A DNA stretch of 64,000 bases from Falciphora oryzae (lineage: Eukaryota; Ascomycota; Sordariomycetes; Magnaporthales; Magnaporthaceae), in assembly GCA_000733355.1 (NCBI GenBank), contig JNVV01000056.1, positions 89,460-153,459 of the forward strand, in the 5' to 3' direction. Below the pieces are notes generated by a model that was not told where the DNA came from, searched no databases, and saw only the letters and a list, made by a program, of their open reading frames with translations. The stretch's first letter is position 1; every line of letters begins with the position of its first letter. The translations under genes were made by a program, and so were the position numbers. Shown here piece after piece: positions 13,101-22,721 of this stretch.

Positions 13101-14432
13101 GACGTTATCACCATGCCAGTGCCCGTCAGCCAAGAAAATCAGACGGGCGGCGGAAACAAGTGCCAGGCGGTCGAGAAAATGGCTTCAGTGCCGGAAGGGG
13201 GAGGACGACGGGAAGGCGCATGGCCTGACACAATGCCCATGGATTAGGTGGCCCTTGGGCTCAGCCCTGGTAGGTTTTCGCTGCTGCTTCGCGATCTGCT
13301 TCCTTTTTTTGTCAACCAGATGGGATGGGACATGTGGACGCTCGAGCATCTTTGACAGGCACAGAGGTGCGCCATGCGGTGACGCTCCAGCGGAACCAGC
13401 ATCCGCGCGCCCTCCCAGCCCCCTCCAGTCGTTGCACCCATCCGGCCCGGATTTAATGCGGGCTTCTTCTGCCATGGACAGCGCCGCGCCTCCGCTCCAT
13501 GCCATTTCGAAGAAACGTGTTGCGTAGGCAGGCCTGTATAGAATTGAGGGATAAATGCGGAGACGGCACAGAATGGCAGGCTACTGGCGCTGGCGGTGGT
13601 GACTCGGAGAATAAAGAGGCAGAGTGGAAACGAGAAGCCAGGTCCTTTCATTTTGCCCTCTGTGTCTCGCCCTTGGAAGAGAAAGACCCCCCATCCTCCC
13701 ACCACACTCCAAGGTGCAAGCAGACTGCCTGCCTGCCGAGCCTGATTCGCAAGGTTTCATCGCCTGCCAGCTCCCCGGGACTTGCGGTCCGATCTATCCT
13801 CCGTGCACGGACTCGGTCGCCCGTAAGGGGTAGCCGTAGCATTCATGTTCCCCATCACCATACCCCAGCTCTGCCCGGCCCCATGGGGTAATCGTCAGGA
13901 CATACCCATCTGCACACACCCCTCTTCCCCGGGAAGCCTTTCCCCTATGATTCGCTCGCTCTCTGCTGGATGAGCGCGCCGCACGTCGCTCCAAGGGGGG
14001 TGGCTCGTCAGTGCAGTATAGCCGAAGTCCACCCCTTTTTCCTATTCTTCGTGCTAGCTCCCCATGCTTCTCGATGCAGCACCCTTTGCTCCAAAAGAGC
14101 CATCCACCACGCACGCCCACTGGTCGGCTTCCCCAACTTACTATCCCCTTGGCTGTCTGGCTCCCTGCAGAAAGGGGGTGGCCTGGCGCAACGTACTAAA
14201 CCCGGATCTGCAAGGCTAGTGCCGTCGTTCCCCTCAGCCAGATTGCAACGACGCTATCCACCCAAAAGACCCCTTCAAATACTACCCGGCCGAGCCCTGC
14301 CGACGACTCTTGCTGGCGGCTTCACCGGCCGGTTTATCCAGCGAGCTTGTGGCGTGCGTGCGTCAGATGGCTCCCTCTCTGTTGCTATCCAGTTCTTCCC
14401 TATTCTTCCAAGTATCCGGATGCCACGCCACA

Positions 14433-16375
14433 TCATAGGCGCAGAGTCTGGCACCGGCTGCTGACACCGTCGAATATGCACGTGTTGTCGACCGGAATGT
14501 ATTGCTTTGTGACGATCTTGATCATTTCCTGGGCCACCATGCCGCCCGTCAGAGCCGAGATGTTGTGGAGCTCGCCGCCGCCGGCCCTGGCCACCTCCTC
14601 GGCCGCTTTCGCTAGCCGATCGTTCGAAGCGGCACTGGGCAGCATGTCCCTGATGGTCCCCATGATCTGCTCGGCCGTGGCAGTGGGGTCGTGCGTAGTG
14701 GCGGACAACGCCACGTAGATAGGGACCAGAGACAGGGGCATCGCCAGCTCGGCCTCTGTGGCAACGTTTTAATATGTGCCCCTAAAATCCCGGTGGCAAA
14801 CCGCGGTGACCCGACCAGGGCAGCAGCAAGGGATGGATGGGTGGATGTGACCTACCTACGACCGAGGCCAGCCGATCAGCACTGGACCCCGTCTCGGTTG
14901 CGTTGATGAGCTTGACAAACGCAGCGTTCTTGCAGAACAGCTCCACCTCGGCAGGCTCGATCCCACCACCACCTGGCGACGATCGGACGGTCTCGAGCAC
15001 CTCAGCAACATCCAGACGGGCCTTCGCCTTGTAGATGTTCTGAAGCTGGATATAGACGCCCGACTGCGCCTTCATGTCAGGCACCTTCCCAGGTACCGGT
15101 AGGCACCGGTGTTTCTCCCAGAACGCCCTCACGGCCGCCGCGATGACCCAAAAGCTGCCCTTGGCCCCGTCCTGAGGATAATCCCGTTAGCCACGCACCA
15201 ATCCAAGACGCACTAGGCCATTCCGGGGCGGGGGCGGGGCGAGCACCTACTTTGTGGGTATCCAGGTACTTGAAGACTTCCTTTAGTCCTGACGGAAGCG
15301 AGGGTGGCGAGATGGTCTTCAGGACCGCAGCCACCGCCTCGTCAAAATTCTCCTCCCCACCCTCTGCATTGTCTCTCCTCTGCGCCTCGGACACAATCTT
15401 CCTGAAAGCCGTCTTCTCTGCATACGTCGAGGGGTAGCGCCCGTCGTGGCTCGCCTTCCACTGCTCGAGATAGTAGAGCAATATCACCACGTACGGCAGG
15501 TGACCATGCTGGTGGTTGTCCAGGCCGTCAATATCTGCAGTCATACCCTTGGCGAAGTCCACTAGCTCTGGCCAGGGCCCCAGCAGGCGCAGATCCGTCG
15601 TCGCCGTCTCGTCCGGGTGGGTGTCGACGATGGGGAAGGCTCCAGGCAGCTCCACCCGGAAATACGAGTAGAGTCCGGCCGAGTGCACGGCTACCAGCGG
15701 CGTGCCATGCTGGCGGCCGTAGGACTGGAGGAGACCCCTGTCGCCTTTCGAGATGGGGTGCGAGTAGACGATCATGGAATAAGTCGGCGAGGCTTGCCCA
15801 AGAAGCTGCTCAAGGCCAAGGTGGCCGGCCTGTGGCAGAGAGAACGCGCGTCAGACGGCAAATTCCACGCGAGATGAGGCAGCGCCTGGTCGGTTCGCTC
15901 CTCGGGAAAACGTTCCCTTGTTTCCGTCCGCTGTCCCATACCTCGTGATTCGGCTGCCATTCACCTTGGACTTCCGGGTTCAGCTCCACCAGCAGTTCCG
16001 TGCAGCATTGTGCCCTGGGTTTCCCTATCGAGTCCTCGTCCAGGAAGAAGTTGACCCCCAGATCCGCCTCGCAGACTGCAGCCTCGTCGAAAATAGTAAA
16101 GCGACCGATGCCTAGTGTCGTCCAAGGAGACGCAGTTAGGTCGTGGGCCAGCCAGACAGGGCGCCGCCAGAGATGGACTTACCCGGCAGCACCAGGTTCT
16201 TCAGCGTCTCGACGCCGACTGTGCCGCTACCCGAGTTCACCAGGAGCAGGTTCGCCGATTCCAGTGCCGCCTGGCCGCTGGCCGCCCACAGGCGCAGCTG
16301 CCTGTCGTACTTCTTTTCCTTTTCCGACGGTTGATGGAGGGCTGGTGGGGTCTGGTCGGCCACGGCTTCCGTCAT
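14433..16375 (-). CDS. ULA1: NEDD8-activating enzyme E1 regulatory subunit (Ula1/APP-BP1 type)
   Basis: Five exons: 16183-16375, 15942-16111, 15251-15829, 14856-15171 and 14433-14755; 526 residues. All joints keep frame and use GT..AG. The protein begins with the E1-like adenylation-fold signature: [19 protein letters not shown], then a [19 protein letters not shown]ossmann strand, then an [19 protein letters not shown] block. The C terminus ([31 protein letters not shown]) is the second conserved ThiF-type block. The catalytic Cys belongs to the partner Uba3 in this family, so this subunit is expected to act only as the heterodimer that activates NEDD8/Rub1 for cullin modification. Length fits the family (about 520-540). 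The glycine-rich loop reads NSGSGTVG rather than the usual G-x-G-x-x-G start, which is acceptable in the non-catalytic subunit. It is divergent from the HEI10-like gene, 729 bp between start codons. Confidence 0.93.
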
Positions 16376-17104
16376 GTTGAAATAAAATGAATGGGCAAGG
16401 CCTGGTCGCTTGGGCACGGCGAGTATATCGAGGGGGGAAAAGCATGCCGAGTCGAGACGTCGAGAATGAGGGGGAGGCCTTGCGGCAGAGCGTGTCGGGA
16501 ACCGCGCTTCACAACCGCAGCTCCGCGCTGCCTGCCTACGTGCTTGTCTGGGCTCGATGCCAGCAGCGGCGGCCATTGGGGTGCTCGTGGAGGGGTCGTG
16601 CTCGTAGAGGGGCCGTGCCCGGGGACGATCCTGGCCCGACACCCTGACTGGACACGGTGGAGTGCTGCCCCCACATGTGTCTCCCGATCTTGGGGCAGGG
16701 CACGGACCGTACTGCAGCGTGTGCGCCGTTCAAGTGAAGATCCTCCCGGCGTCTGGCTTCATGTTTGCTCCTTCCAAACAAACTTACCTGCTCGCCCGGG
16801 CGCTGCTTCCTTGCACGCTCAAGCAGACGATGGGCGGTGACAGCATCAGTTTGGAGGGTCTGGCGGGCTCTCGTTTTCAAAACACTTGGGGTTTAACTGG
16901 AGGCGCAGTTCCGCGCCGCCCGGATAGCGGAATTGACAGACTTCAACTGAACAAACAAAACAATGCACCCAGCCTCATCGCGATCAACCCATTTCGTGAT
17001 CAAGCGCTCTACAACCTACATATGCTTATGCTTGCACTGGCTCCCTCGTCTCTTTCTTTTCCCCGCACGACAATCTCAGCGACGCCGTTCAGCCACAGCC
17101 CGCC

Positions 17105-18571
17105 ATGGAATCGACACTCAAGTGCAACATACTGAGTTGCAGAGACGAGCTCAAAGACGAGGCCGTCGTCACCAGCTGCCTGTAGGTTTAAGAAAAGCGC
17201 TCGGCTCGCTCTCTATCCGTCTACCGTCACTTCCCCAGCGAGCTGACCAAATGCTTCGTGCTGGCCCCCAGTCATAGCTTTTGCCTGCGCTGTGCCCACA
17301 ACCACAACCTGTTGACCCCAGAAAACGAGCATCGGCAGTGCCCGGCTTGTCAGGCCGCCTTGCCCACTCTGCACCATGCCCGCGCTGTCAACCTCAGGCC
17401 GAGTGACGATTACAAGTGCAGCATTCTCAGGGGGTTGAGCCCTGCTGCCGTGATCGACTGCGCCACCGCAGCGTTCAGCTTCTGGGAGTACCAGATGGCG
17501 CAAGAAATGTCCGGCATAGTGATGTTCCGCCCCTGTTGTGCGCTGCTTGTGCGCCAATAGCCACCACTAAACTTTACTCTAGAGCCTACCATTCCTACGT
17601 GGAGCAGATCTTGAAGGACAAGTGCCACAAGTCCAGAGCCGAGCTGGAGAATGTCACAGGAGATGCAAATCGAAAAATTGAGATGCTCTCCCAAAGGCTT
17701 GAAGGTAGGCCAGCCTCTCAACCTAGCCATCGGCTGCTCGTTATGCTGAAGTCAAACAACATGAAAGCCATGATGGCGGAGCGAGACGGCGTGCGGCGGA
17801 AGAACGACGAGCTAGCAGACCTCGTCAAGGAGAAAAGCAAGAGGCTCATGCAAGTGCAAGAGCTCTACGACAAGCTCAAGCGAAGGACAATGCTCGACCA
17901 ACTTCAGGACGCTGCCAGCGAGGCTGTGGACTCGGCTTTGGATCGCGGGGCTGCTGCCGGTCCTACCCCGTTGACAAACCGCACGCGACCCGGCTTTTAC
18001 CTGCAGCAGGCAGAGCCAGGCTACCAGAATGCTGGACCCGGCGAAGGCAGGTCGCACCCGTCCATGCAGCCCGGTCTCTGCAAGGTCTCGCCCAGGGGCC
18101 GCGGTGCCCCTCAGCCCAGTGACCAGCAGTTCAGGCGTGGCCGCAGTTGGTAGCCCCCTCGATCTTGCTTTCCAGATATCTACTCACATTTTGCCAGGAT
18201 TCACGGCGACCCCGACGAACCACGCGACTTCGAATGACACGTCTGGGATCGGATTGTCTAATGTGCCGGGCCTCGGGGTCGGTGGCCCCCCGGTGCACGA
18301 CGGGGGCGCACGTCACGACAACAGCTTACGCGATGCGAGCCATCCTCGCGGCTTTGTGCCTTCTGCTCACCTCGGTATTGGCAGCGGCTACGGACTCAAC
18401 AACCAGAGACCTGGAGGCTTGGCAGGTGGAGGCGTCAACATCCCAGATCCAAATCCAAGACGTGAGTATTCATTTGATAGCCTTGAATCTTGTTTTTTTT
18501 TCGGGGGGGTTCCCGTTGCTGACCAAGCGCAAGTCGCGCGACGCCCTCCAGTACCCCCCTTTGCCCCGTAG
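17105..18571 (+). CDS. HEI10-like RING-finger protein (cyclin B1-interacting protein 1 family)
   Basis: Exon 1 is 17105-17181 and exon 2 is 17272-17508; a third exon starts at 17583. The N-terminal RING reads CNILSCRDEL..DEAVVTSC, then CLHSFCLRCAH, then CPACQAALP, followed by a tail like that of HEI10/CCNB1IP1 (SFWEYQMAQEIAYHSYVEQ) and a coiled coil at about 105-200. HEI10 proteins are SUMO/ubiquitin E3-like factors that mark crossover sites on meiotic chromosomes. The 3' half is less certain. Exon 3 stays open to a stop at 18153, but a splice at 18051-18129 (or 18085-18175) restores a second frame containing a Gly/Pro-rich tail, and a strong GTGAGT donor at 18462 suggests one more intron. 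A further 69-bp intron may start at 17705 (GTAGGC). The end given here is the stop shared by the spliced models; stops at 18153 or about 18612 are alternatives. Confidence 0.78.
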
Positions 18572-18666
18572 ACAGGAGGCCCAACTGATGGCTGGCTGAA
18601 AATTGCTCAGTAGATAGAAAACGATGAATTTCGAGAGGATTTGACGACGATGAACAAGGCATTGTG

Positions 18667-18684
18667 TTTTTTTTTTTTTTTTTT
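18667..18684. repeat. Poly(T) tract, 18 bases
   Basis: An uninterrupted T run between the HEI10-like gene and the coiled-coil gene, where the 3' end of the former would be expected. It is followed at once by AGGGGAACC. Confidence 0.85.
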
Positions 18685-18866
18685 AGGGGAACCGCCCACG
18701 GCAATCCAAGATTGCTCGAGTCTTTTCAGAGAATACAAAGGGTCGGGTCCGGTCCCAGACTGCCATCGATTGAGACACAAAGGGGCACATCACAACACAC
18801 TCTTTGTTCTCTTCAAGCGCTCAATGGCCTAACAGCCTCTGTCAGCGCAATGCGTACCGACCCTCT

Positions 18867-18875
18867 ATATATTAG
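18867..18875 (+). promoter_or_regulatory. TATA-like box before the coiled-coil gene
   Basis: The sequence TATATATTA lies about 140 bp upstream of the ATG at 19009 and just downstream of another in-frame ATG at 18850. If it is a true TATA element, it favours 19009 as the translation start. Confidence 0.4.
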
Positions 18876-19008
18876 AACCCGAGAAATCCACCGCCTTTGG
18901 GCTTGCAACTTCGTCCAGCATCTCCCAAATTTCCAAGTTACAACCCCGAGGATACCACATCGAGCATCCTCCACAAGCCACCTTAAGCCGCCGATTCTAC
19001 TCGATAGA

Positions 19009-19869
19009 ATGAAGCTGACGAAGCGCCCGACCAAGCAGGCTGGTAGCCCAGTGGAACTCAGAGGACGCAGGAGACACCACAAAATCCTGTGGCGGCTCGT
19101 CTACGGTGTCTGGCCGGACTTGTGCTTCACTCCGTTGGGACATGTGGTCCATGACCCCGAGCACACTTTCCAGCGTTTAGCCTCTTTCCTGAGCGACTCT
19201 GGCTCTTGGGTCAGCGCGATGCGAGAGAGCCATGCGGCCTCGCCGCCCCCCTGTGCGATGGCACACGACAAGCTGCTCGCCAGGTCGCCTTTCCGTCCAG
19301 ACCGCGCTGGCGACCCCTTCGACGAAAGCTACATCCCGAGCCGACCGAAGCGCCACGGCATGTTCATGAACGCCGATGCCCTAGCAAAACTAGAAGGAAG
19401 GCCAACCAACCACCCACACGCCAACCTCGACGACGAATCTGCAGCAGCCGACGAGGCGCTCGGAGGCTCGGACCGCCCGCGGCCGCACAAGGAGCTCGAG
19501 CCCGTCGAGCCTGACGCAGCAACCCTCGAGTTGCAGAGACAGCTTCGGGCTTGGAGGGCAACCGCGCTCCACAACGAGAGGTTCAACTTGACTTTTCAAT
19601 CGCGCGCGGCGACCACGGCGAAGCAGAAAGAAGAGCTCAAGCGCGACTATGAGGATCTCCAACGCAATTACGAGGAACTCGAACGCGAATACGACGAGCT
19701 CGAACGCGACTACGAGGAACTCAAGCAAGAGTACGGGGAGCTCAAACGCAAGGACGAAGAATCCAGACGCGAGACCGCGCGGCTGCGGCACGAGTTCAAC
19801 TTCGTCCTGGCGCAGAGAGACAGGACTTTATGGAATACTACCCCACGTAACCCCCAACACATGTTTTGA
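19009..19869 (+). CDS. Orphan coiled-coil protein with heptad tandem repeat
   Basis: An open frame of 286 codons from ATG 19009 to the stop at 19867-19869. The frame is open further upstream (ATG at 18850 and beyond, to 18664), but the TATA-like sequence at 18867 favours the later start. I do not recognise a family. The first 90 residues are basic, with a WRLVYGVWPDL segment; a spacer with FDESYIPSRPKRHG and an acidic patch follow. From about residue 205 the protein is a strongly charged coiled coil whose core is six consecutive 7-residue units of the type R-x-Y-E-E-L-E. A basic tail ends in HMF. Codon use is like that of neighbouring genes, which supports a real gene. It may be lineage specific. 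It ends 51 bases before an assembly gap, so part of a larger locus could be missing. Confidence 0.62.
   Translation: MKLTKRPTKQAGSPVELRGRRRHHKILWRLVYGVWPDLCFTPLGHVVHDPEHTFQRLASFLSDSGSWVSAMRESHAASPPPCAMAHDKLLARSPFRPDRAGDPFDESYIPSRPKRHGMFMNADALAKLEGRPTNHPHANLDDESAAADEALGGSDRPRPHKELEPVEPDAATLELQRQLRAWRATALHNERFNLTFQSRAATTAKQKEELKRDYEDLQRNYEELEREYDELERDYEELKQEYGELKRKDEESRRETARLRHEFNFVLAQRDRTLWNTTPRNPQHMF
19642..19767 (+). repeat. Six tandem 21-bp units encoding heptads
   Basis: Units start at 19642, 19663, 19684, 19705, 19726 and 19747. Each is exactly 21 bases and most begin CGC followed by a GAC/AAT/GAA codon, TAC or TAT, then GAG-GA(A/G/T)-CTC. The encoded heptads vary at one to three residues, and the last one loses the Tyr. 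Their regular length and gradual divergence point to past tandem duplication under selection to keep the coiled-coil register. Confidence 0.85.
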
Positions 19870-19920
19870 GTAGGCCGCCGCGACTACAAGCCCCCTGCAC
19901 GCCATCGATGCGTCACGAAG

Positions 19921-20110
19921 NNNNNNNNNNNNNNNNNNNNNNNNNNNNNNNNNNNNNNNNNNNNNNNNNNNNNNNNNNNNNNNNNNNNNNNNNNNNNNNN
20001 NNNNNNNNNNNNNNNNNNNNNNNNNNNNNNNNNNNNNNNNNNNNNNNNNNNNNNNNNNNNNNNNNNNNNNNNNNNNNNNNNNNNNNNNNNNNNNNNNNNN
20101 NNNNNNNNNN
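19921..20110. other. Assembly gap (190 N)
   Basis: An unsequenced or unresolved stretch. The left flank is GC-rich, just past the coiled-coil gene; the right flank (20111-20345) is AT-rich and ends in an A26 tract at 20311-20336. Gap size may be an estimate. Confidence 0.98.
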
Positions 20111-20310
20111 TTTTTTCCGGTAGATGCGAAGTAGTTTCTTTTTTGTTGCACGGCACATGGTTCACCACTTCCCCGACGTATATGGATTGCATACTTATCA
20201 TAAACCCTTGGTATATCTTGTACTTTCTGTAGCTTGTTCTCTTTAATACTTGCGTATGCCCAGGACTGTGACCATATTGTATTTAGTCCATGGTCCAATC
20301 CGGAGGCTTT

Positions 20311-20336
20311 AAAAAAAAAAAAAAAAAAAAAAAAAA
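20311..20336. repeat. Poly(A) tract, 26 bases
   Basis: The longest uninterrupted homopolymer noticed in this window, between the assembly gap and the tRNA gene. Confidence 0.9.
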
Positions 20337-20509
20337 TAAACGAGCCAACAGGGACACCATCACGATATGCATAAGTAAAATCAGTGCAGGTGGCTGTGAA
20401 GCATGTCTGAGCGAGACGAGGGGGGGAAAATGGTTTACTGGCGAGAAGGTCAAGCGTAAATTCGAAGCCGGAGATGGGAGCAACATTCCAGACCAGACGA
20501 CCAGCAGCC

Positions 20510-20514
20510 AAAAA
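20510..20514 (-). terminator. Pol III terminator of the tRNA gene
   Basis: On the minus strand this is TTTTT, 17 bases past the tRNA discriminator base. A run of four or more T is the usual RNA polymerase III stop signal. Confidence 0.75.
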
Positions 20515-20531
20515 TGAATTGTGCGGATTGA

Positions 20532-20618
20532 AGCCATGGCCAGGGTTCGAACCTGGGTTCTCAGGAGAAGAAAGAAACTAATCAAAACCTGATGTGCTTA
20601 CCACTACACTACCGCGGC
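20532..20618 (-). tRNA. tRNA-Gln (anticodon UUG), with an intron of about 15 bases
   Basis: On the minus strand the acceptor 5' half is GCCGCGG and the 3' half CCATGGC, giving five Watson-Crick pairs, one G-U pair and one C5-A68 mismatch. The D arm is GTGT/GCAC, and the anticodon stem is TCAGG/CCTGA. The loop reads T-T-TTG-A with the intron inserted after position 37, as in eukaryotic nuclear tRNA genes. The variable loop is GAAC, and the T arm is CCAGG-TTCGAAC-CCTGG with a good B box. The intron is pyrimidine rich (about 15 bases between 20559 and 20576). A T5 terminator follows. The mismatch could be tolerated or could mark a weakened gene copy. Confidence 0.88.
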
Positions 20619-20792
20619 CGTGCATATCGCGGCGCGGTGGGGTACCTATGACTCTTCAAATTGCCGATGACGTCACCAACACTCGATTTGCAACATGGCT
20701 GACAAAGGAAATAATTCTCGATCTTGACAGACATCTTATTCGATCTACTGCTCCTAAAGCCCCAATCGAGGTTTGCTACCAAGCCGATTCCC

Positions 20793-22721
20793 CTATTCCG
20801 TTCCGAGGGCATCCAATAGCGAGAACCTGTTCCTCGCTTTGGCAGCGGGCTGGACTCCCGGCTTCGAGTCCGAGCCCTTTTCTTGATCGGCCCGTGCTGA
20901 TCGTTTCCTCTTCTTCTTGGCCAGCCGGACCGAGCTGGCCCCGAATTTGATGGGCTCCTGCAGGCCGGCGAGGTCTCTCAGCAGCTCCAGGCCGCCCGCC
21001 TCCTTCAGCCTCCGTGGAAGGTCCCCGACCTCGTGGACGGAGCAATAGGCCGTGATCGGAGGCAGATGGTAGGAGAGGAGAGTAGACAGCTCCTCAAGCG
21101 CGGCGGGATATGGGGGTTTGCCATCGCTGTCAGCGTCTTTGCGCGCCACCCTGCTAGCGGCAAAGTCCAGCGCCTGCTTCAATATCCTCAGTGAATACAA
21201 GGTTGCCTGCAGCTGCGCGACCAGATGGAGGACATCCCATGTTCCGCAATCTCTTATTGCGCCGTCCTGGTCCGTGGCGCGACCGAGCATGTGCAGCACC
21301 AGCGACTCCTTGCCCGATTCCTGCGATCGTTGTATATCCTGGTGCATAGAAAGCACAGCCCAGACCAGGTCGGAGGAGGCCCCGTCTCCCTGGACCTGGT
21401 TTAGGTGGTGGCGTATCTTGCTTATTAGCGCCGTCAACTCCGTGCAGGAATTTTCGACGGCATCATGGGCATCGACGCCAGGCAGCGAAACATGCGTGCC
21501 ACTAGAGGAGGTTGTGGCCAGTCGCCTGTATTCCCGCACTTCTGCTGGCTCCGTCGTCGGCAATCCAAGTCTTAGGATGCGGTAGGCCAATTCCCTGATC
21601 GAGCTGCCTATCTCCCACGCACTTGTGCGGGTCCACGCCTCAACCAGGGGAGGCAGGAATATGAGCAGTGAATTGTCGTCACCATCAGGCTCAGAGCTCT
21701 CCTCCGGGTTGCTGGCATCGCTTCCTGGAGAGCTCAGATTCAGACACTGTATTGCGAGCTCCGCAAGCCTGGAGTCCATGTTGCAAAGTTCTGCCGGTGT
21801 TACGGCCTTATTGGGACTAGACTGCTCGAGAGGAAAGAGCCTGTACTGCTCCATAAATGCCAAGTAGGTACCGGGAGACTTCTTTATAGCCATGGCCTGC
21901 CTTGCGTTTTCCAGCAATTTGCCCTTGGTGAGGTAGGGATCCAGGTGCAGCTCGAACGCCAGGGCCGAAAGACCGTAGTCGGCAGGAAGGCCTAGCCTCT
22001 TGGCTATTTTGGCAGGCGAGTAGGAGAGTTGGACGTGCAAACCACCAGACTCGACGGCATCACCGCCCAACTCAATGTCTCTCAAGAACACCACGCTTCC
22101 TTCCTCCCCCAGGTCAAAGACGAGCAGGTCAGAGTCTGAGGTCAGAACGACGCCGCCGCCACGGGTGCGGACGGAGTCTGCGCAGTAGCAGTCGGCCTCC
22201 TCAGGCACGAGCTGGGTCAGGTCGCCATAGCGGTCCGACTGGCGAAGCGCGTCGCAGATGGCCTGCACGGCGAGCGGGGGCGCAGGCAGCGTGCCGGCAG
22301 CCCCTGATGACGGTTTTGAAGATCTGGAGAATAGTTTCTTCTGGTCGACGGGGCCCGTCCGGGGAGTCACCTCGGCAACTCCGTGCGGCGTCGCCAGAAA
22401 GAAGTTGTTAAGCTGGCGGGAGACCTTGAGAGACCTCTCCAGCCTCTCGGCAACCTTATGGCGCGGAAGGTGGCCGTCGAAGTAGATGGCAGCCACCTTG
22501 GGGCCTTGCCTCTCTAGCTCATCAAGCCAGGCGATGGCGGTGCTGGCCAGCAACTGATAGGAGGGTTGGGCAAAGGGGCTGGTGGGGCCATGTTTTGGAG
22601 AGCACAGGCCGATGATGTGGTAGGCAAGGGCCGGCCCGTCAATCACGACCCGGTTGTCCGCACCCAGAACACGCGGCTCTCCATATGGACTAAGCGTGGT
22701 CGTCAAGTGGCGGATGCCCAT
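20793..22721 (-). CDS. Asteroid/XPG-type domain protein
   Basis: Single exon, 642 residues, starting at the ATG that encodes MGIRHLTTTL (the open frame runs on upstream to 22829 but without family similarity). The beginning matches the XPG N-terminal fold: residues 1-35 with RVVIDGPALAYHIIGLC. The internal region has PEEADCYCADSV at about 174-186 and VVLTSDSDLLVFDLG at about 193-207. These correspond to the acidic blocks of the FEN/XPG nuclease I-region, so several metal-binding acids seem kept. A long helical region follows, and the C terminus is basic (KKKRKRSARADQEK) then NRFSLLDALGTE, a tail common in fungal Asteroid homologues. The true function of this family is poorly known; nuclease activity is an inference. 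It is divergent from the PRS5-type gene with 453 bp between start codons. Confidence 0.85.
   Translation of the reverse strand: MGIRHLTTTLSPYGEPRVLGADNRVVIDGPALAYHIIGLCSPKHGPTSPFAQPSYQLLASTAIAWLDELERQGPKVAAIYFDGHLPRHKVAERLERSLKVSRQLNNFFLATPHGVAEVTPRTGPVDQKKLFSRSSKPSSGAAGTLPAPPLAVQAICDALRQSDRYGDLTQLVPEEADCYCADSVRTRGGGVVLTSDSDLLVFDLGEEGSVVFLRDIELGGDAVESGGLHVQLSYSPAKIAKRLGLPADYGLSALAFELHLDPYLTKGKLLENARQAMAIKKSPGTYLAFMEQYRLFPLEQSSPNKAVTPAELCNMDSRLAELAIQCLNLSSPGSDASNPEESSEPDGDDNSLLIFLPPLVEAWTRTSAWEIGSSIRELAYRILRLGLPTTEPAEVREYRRLATTSSSGTHVSLPGVDAHDAVENSCTELTALISKIRHHLNQVQGDGASSDLVWAVLSMHQDIQRSQESGKESLVLHMLGRATDQDGAIRDCGTWDVLHLVAQLQATLYSLRILKQALDFAASRVARKDADSDGKPPYPAALEELSTLLSYHLPPITAYCSVHEVGDLPRRLKEAGGLELLRDLAGLQEPIKFGASSVRLAKKKRKRSARADQEKGSDSKPGVQPAAKARNRFSLLDALGTE

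Larger units (their letters stand above)
4861..14432. other. About 9.5 kb without a recognisable gene
   Basis: Between the presumed TATA box of the Zn2Cys6 gene and the stop codon of the Ula1-like gene I find no translated frame with a recognisable domain, no chain of exons with consistent frame, and no tRNA. The open frames present are short (mostly 60-215 codons) and biased to Arg, Pro, Ser, Gly or Lys runs. The stretch contains long homopolymers (T24 at 9532-9555, A22 at 10103-10124, T at about 12429-12444, A at about 12957-12976), a CA-rich run at about 11640-11665 and GC-rich promoter-like sequence. It may be a long regulatory region or leader of the transcription factor gene, or hold non-coding RNA genes. 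Confidence 0.55.
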
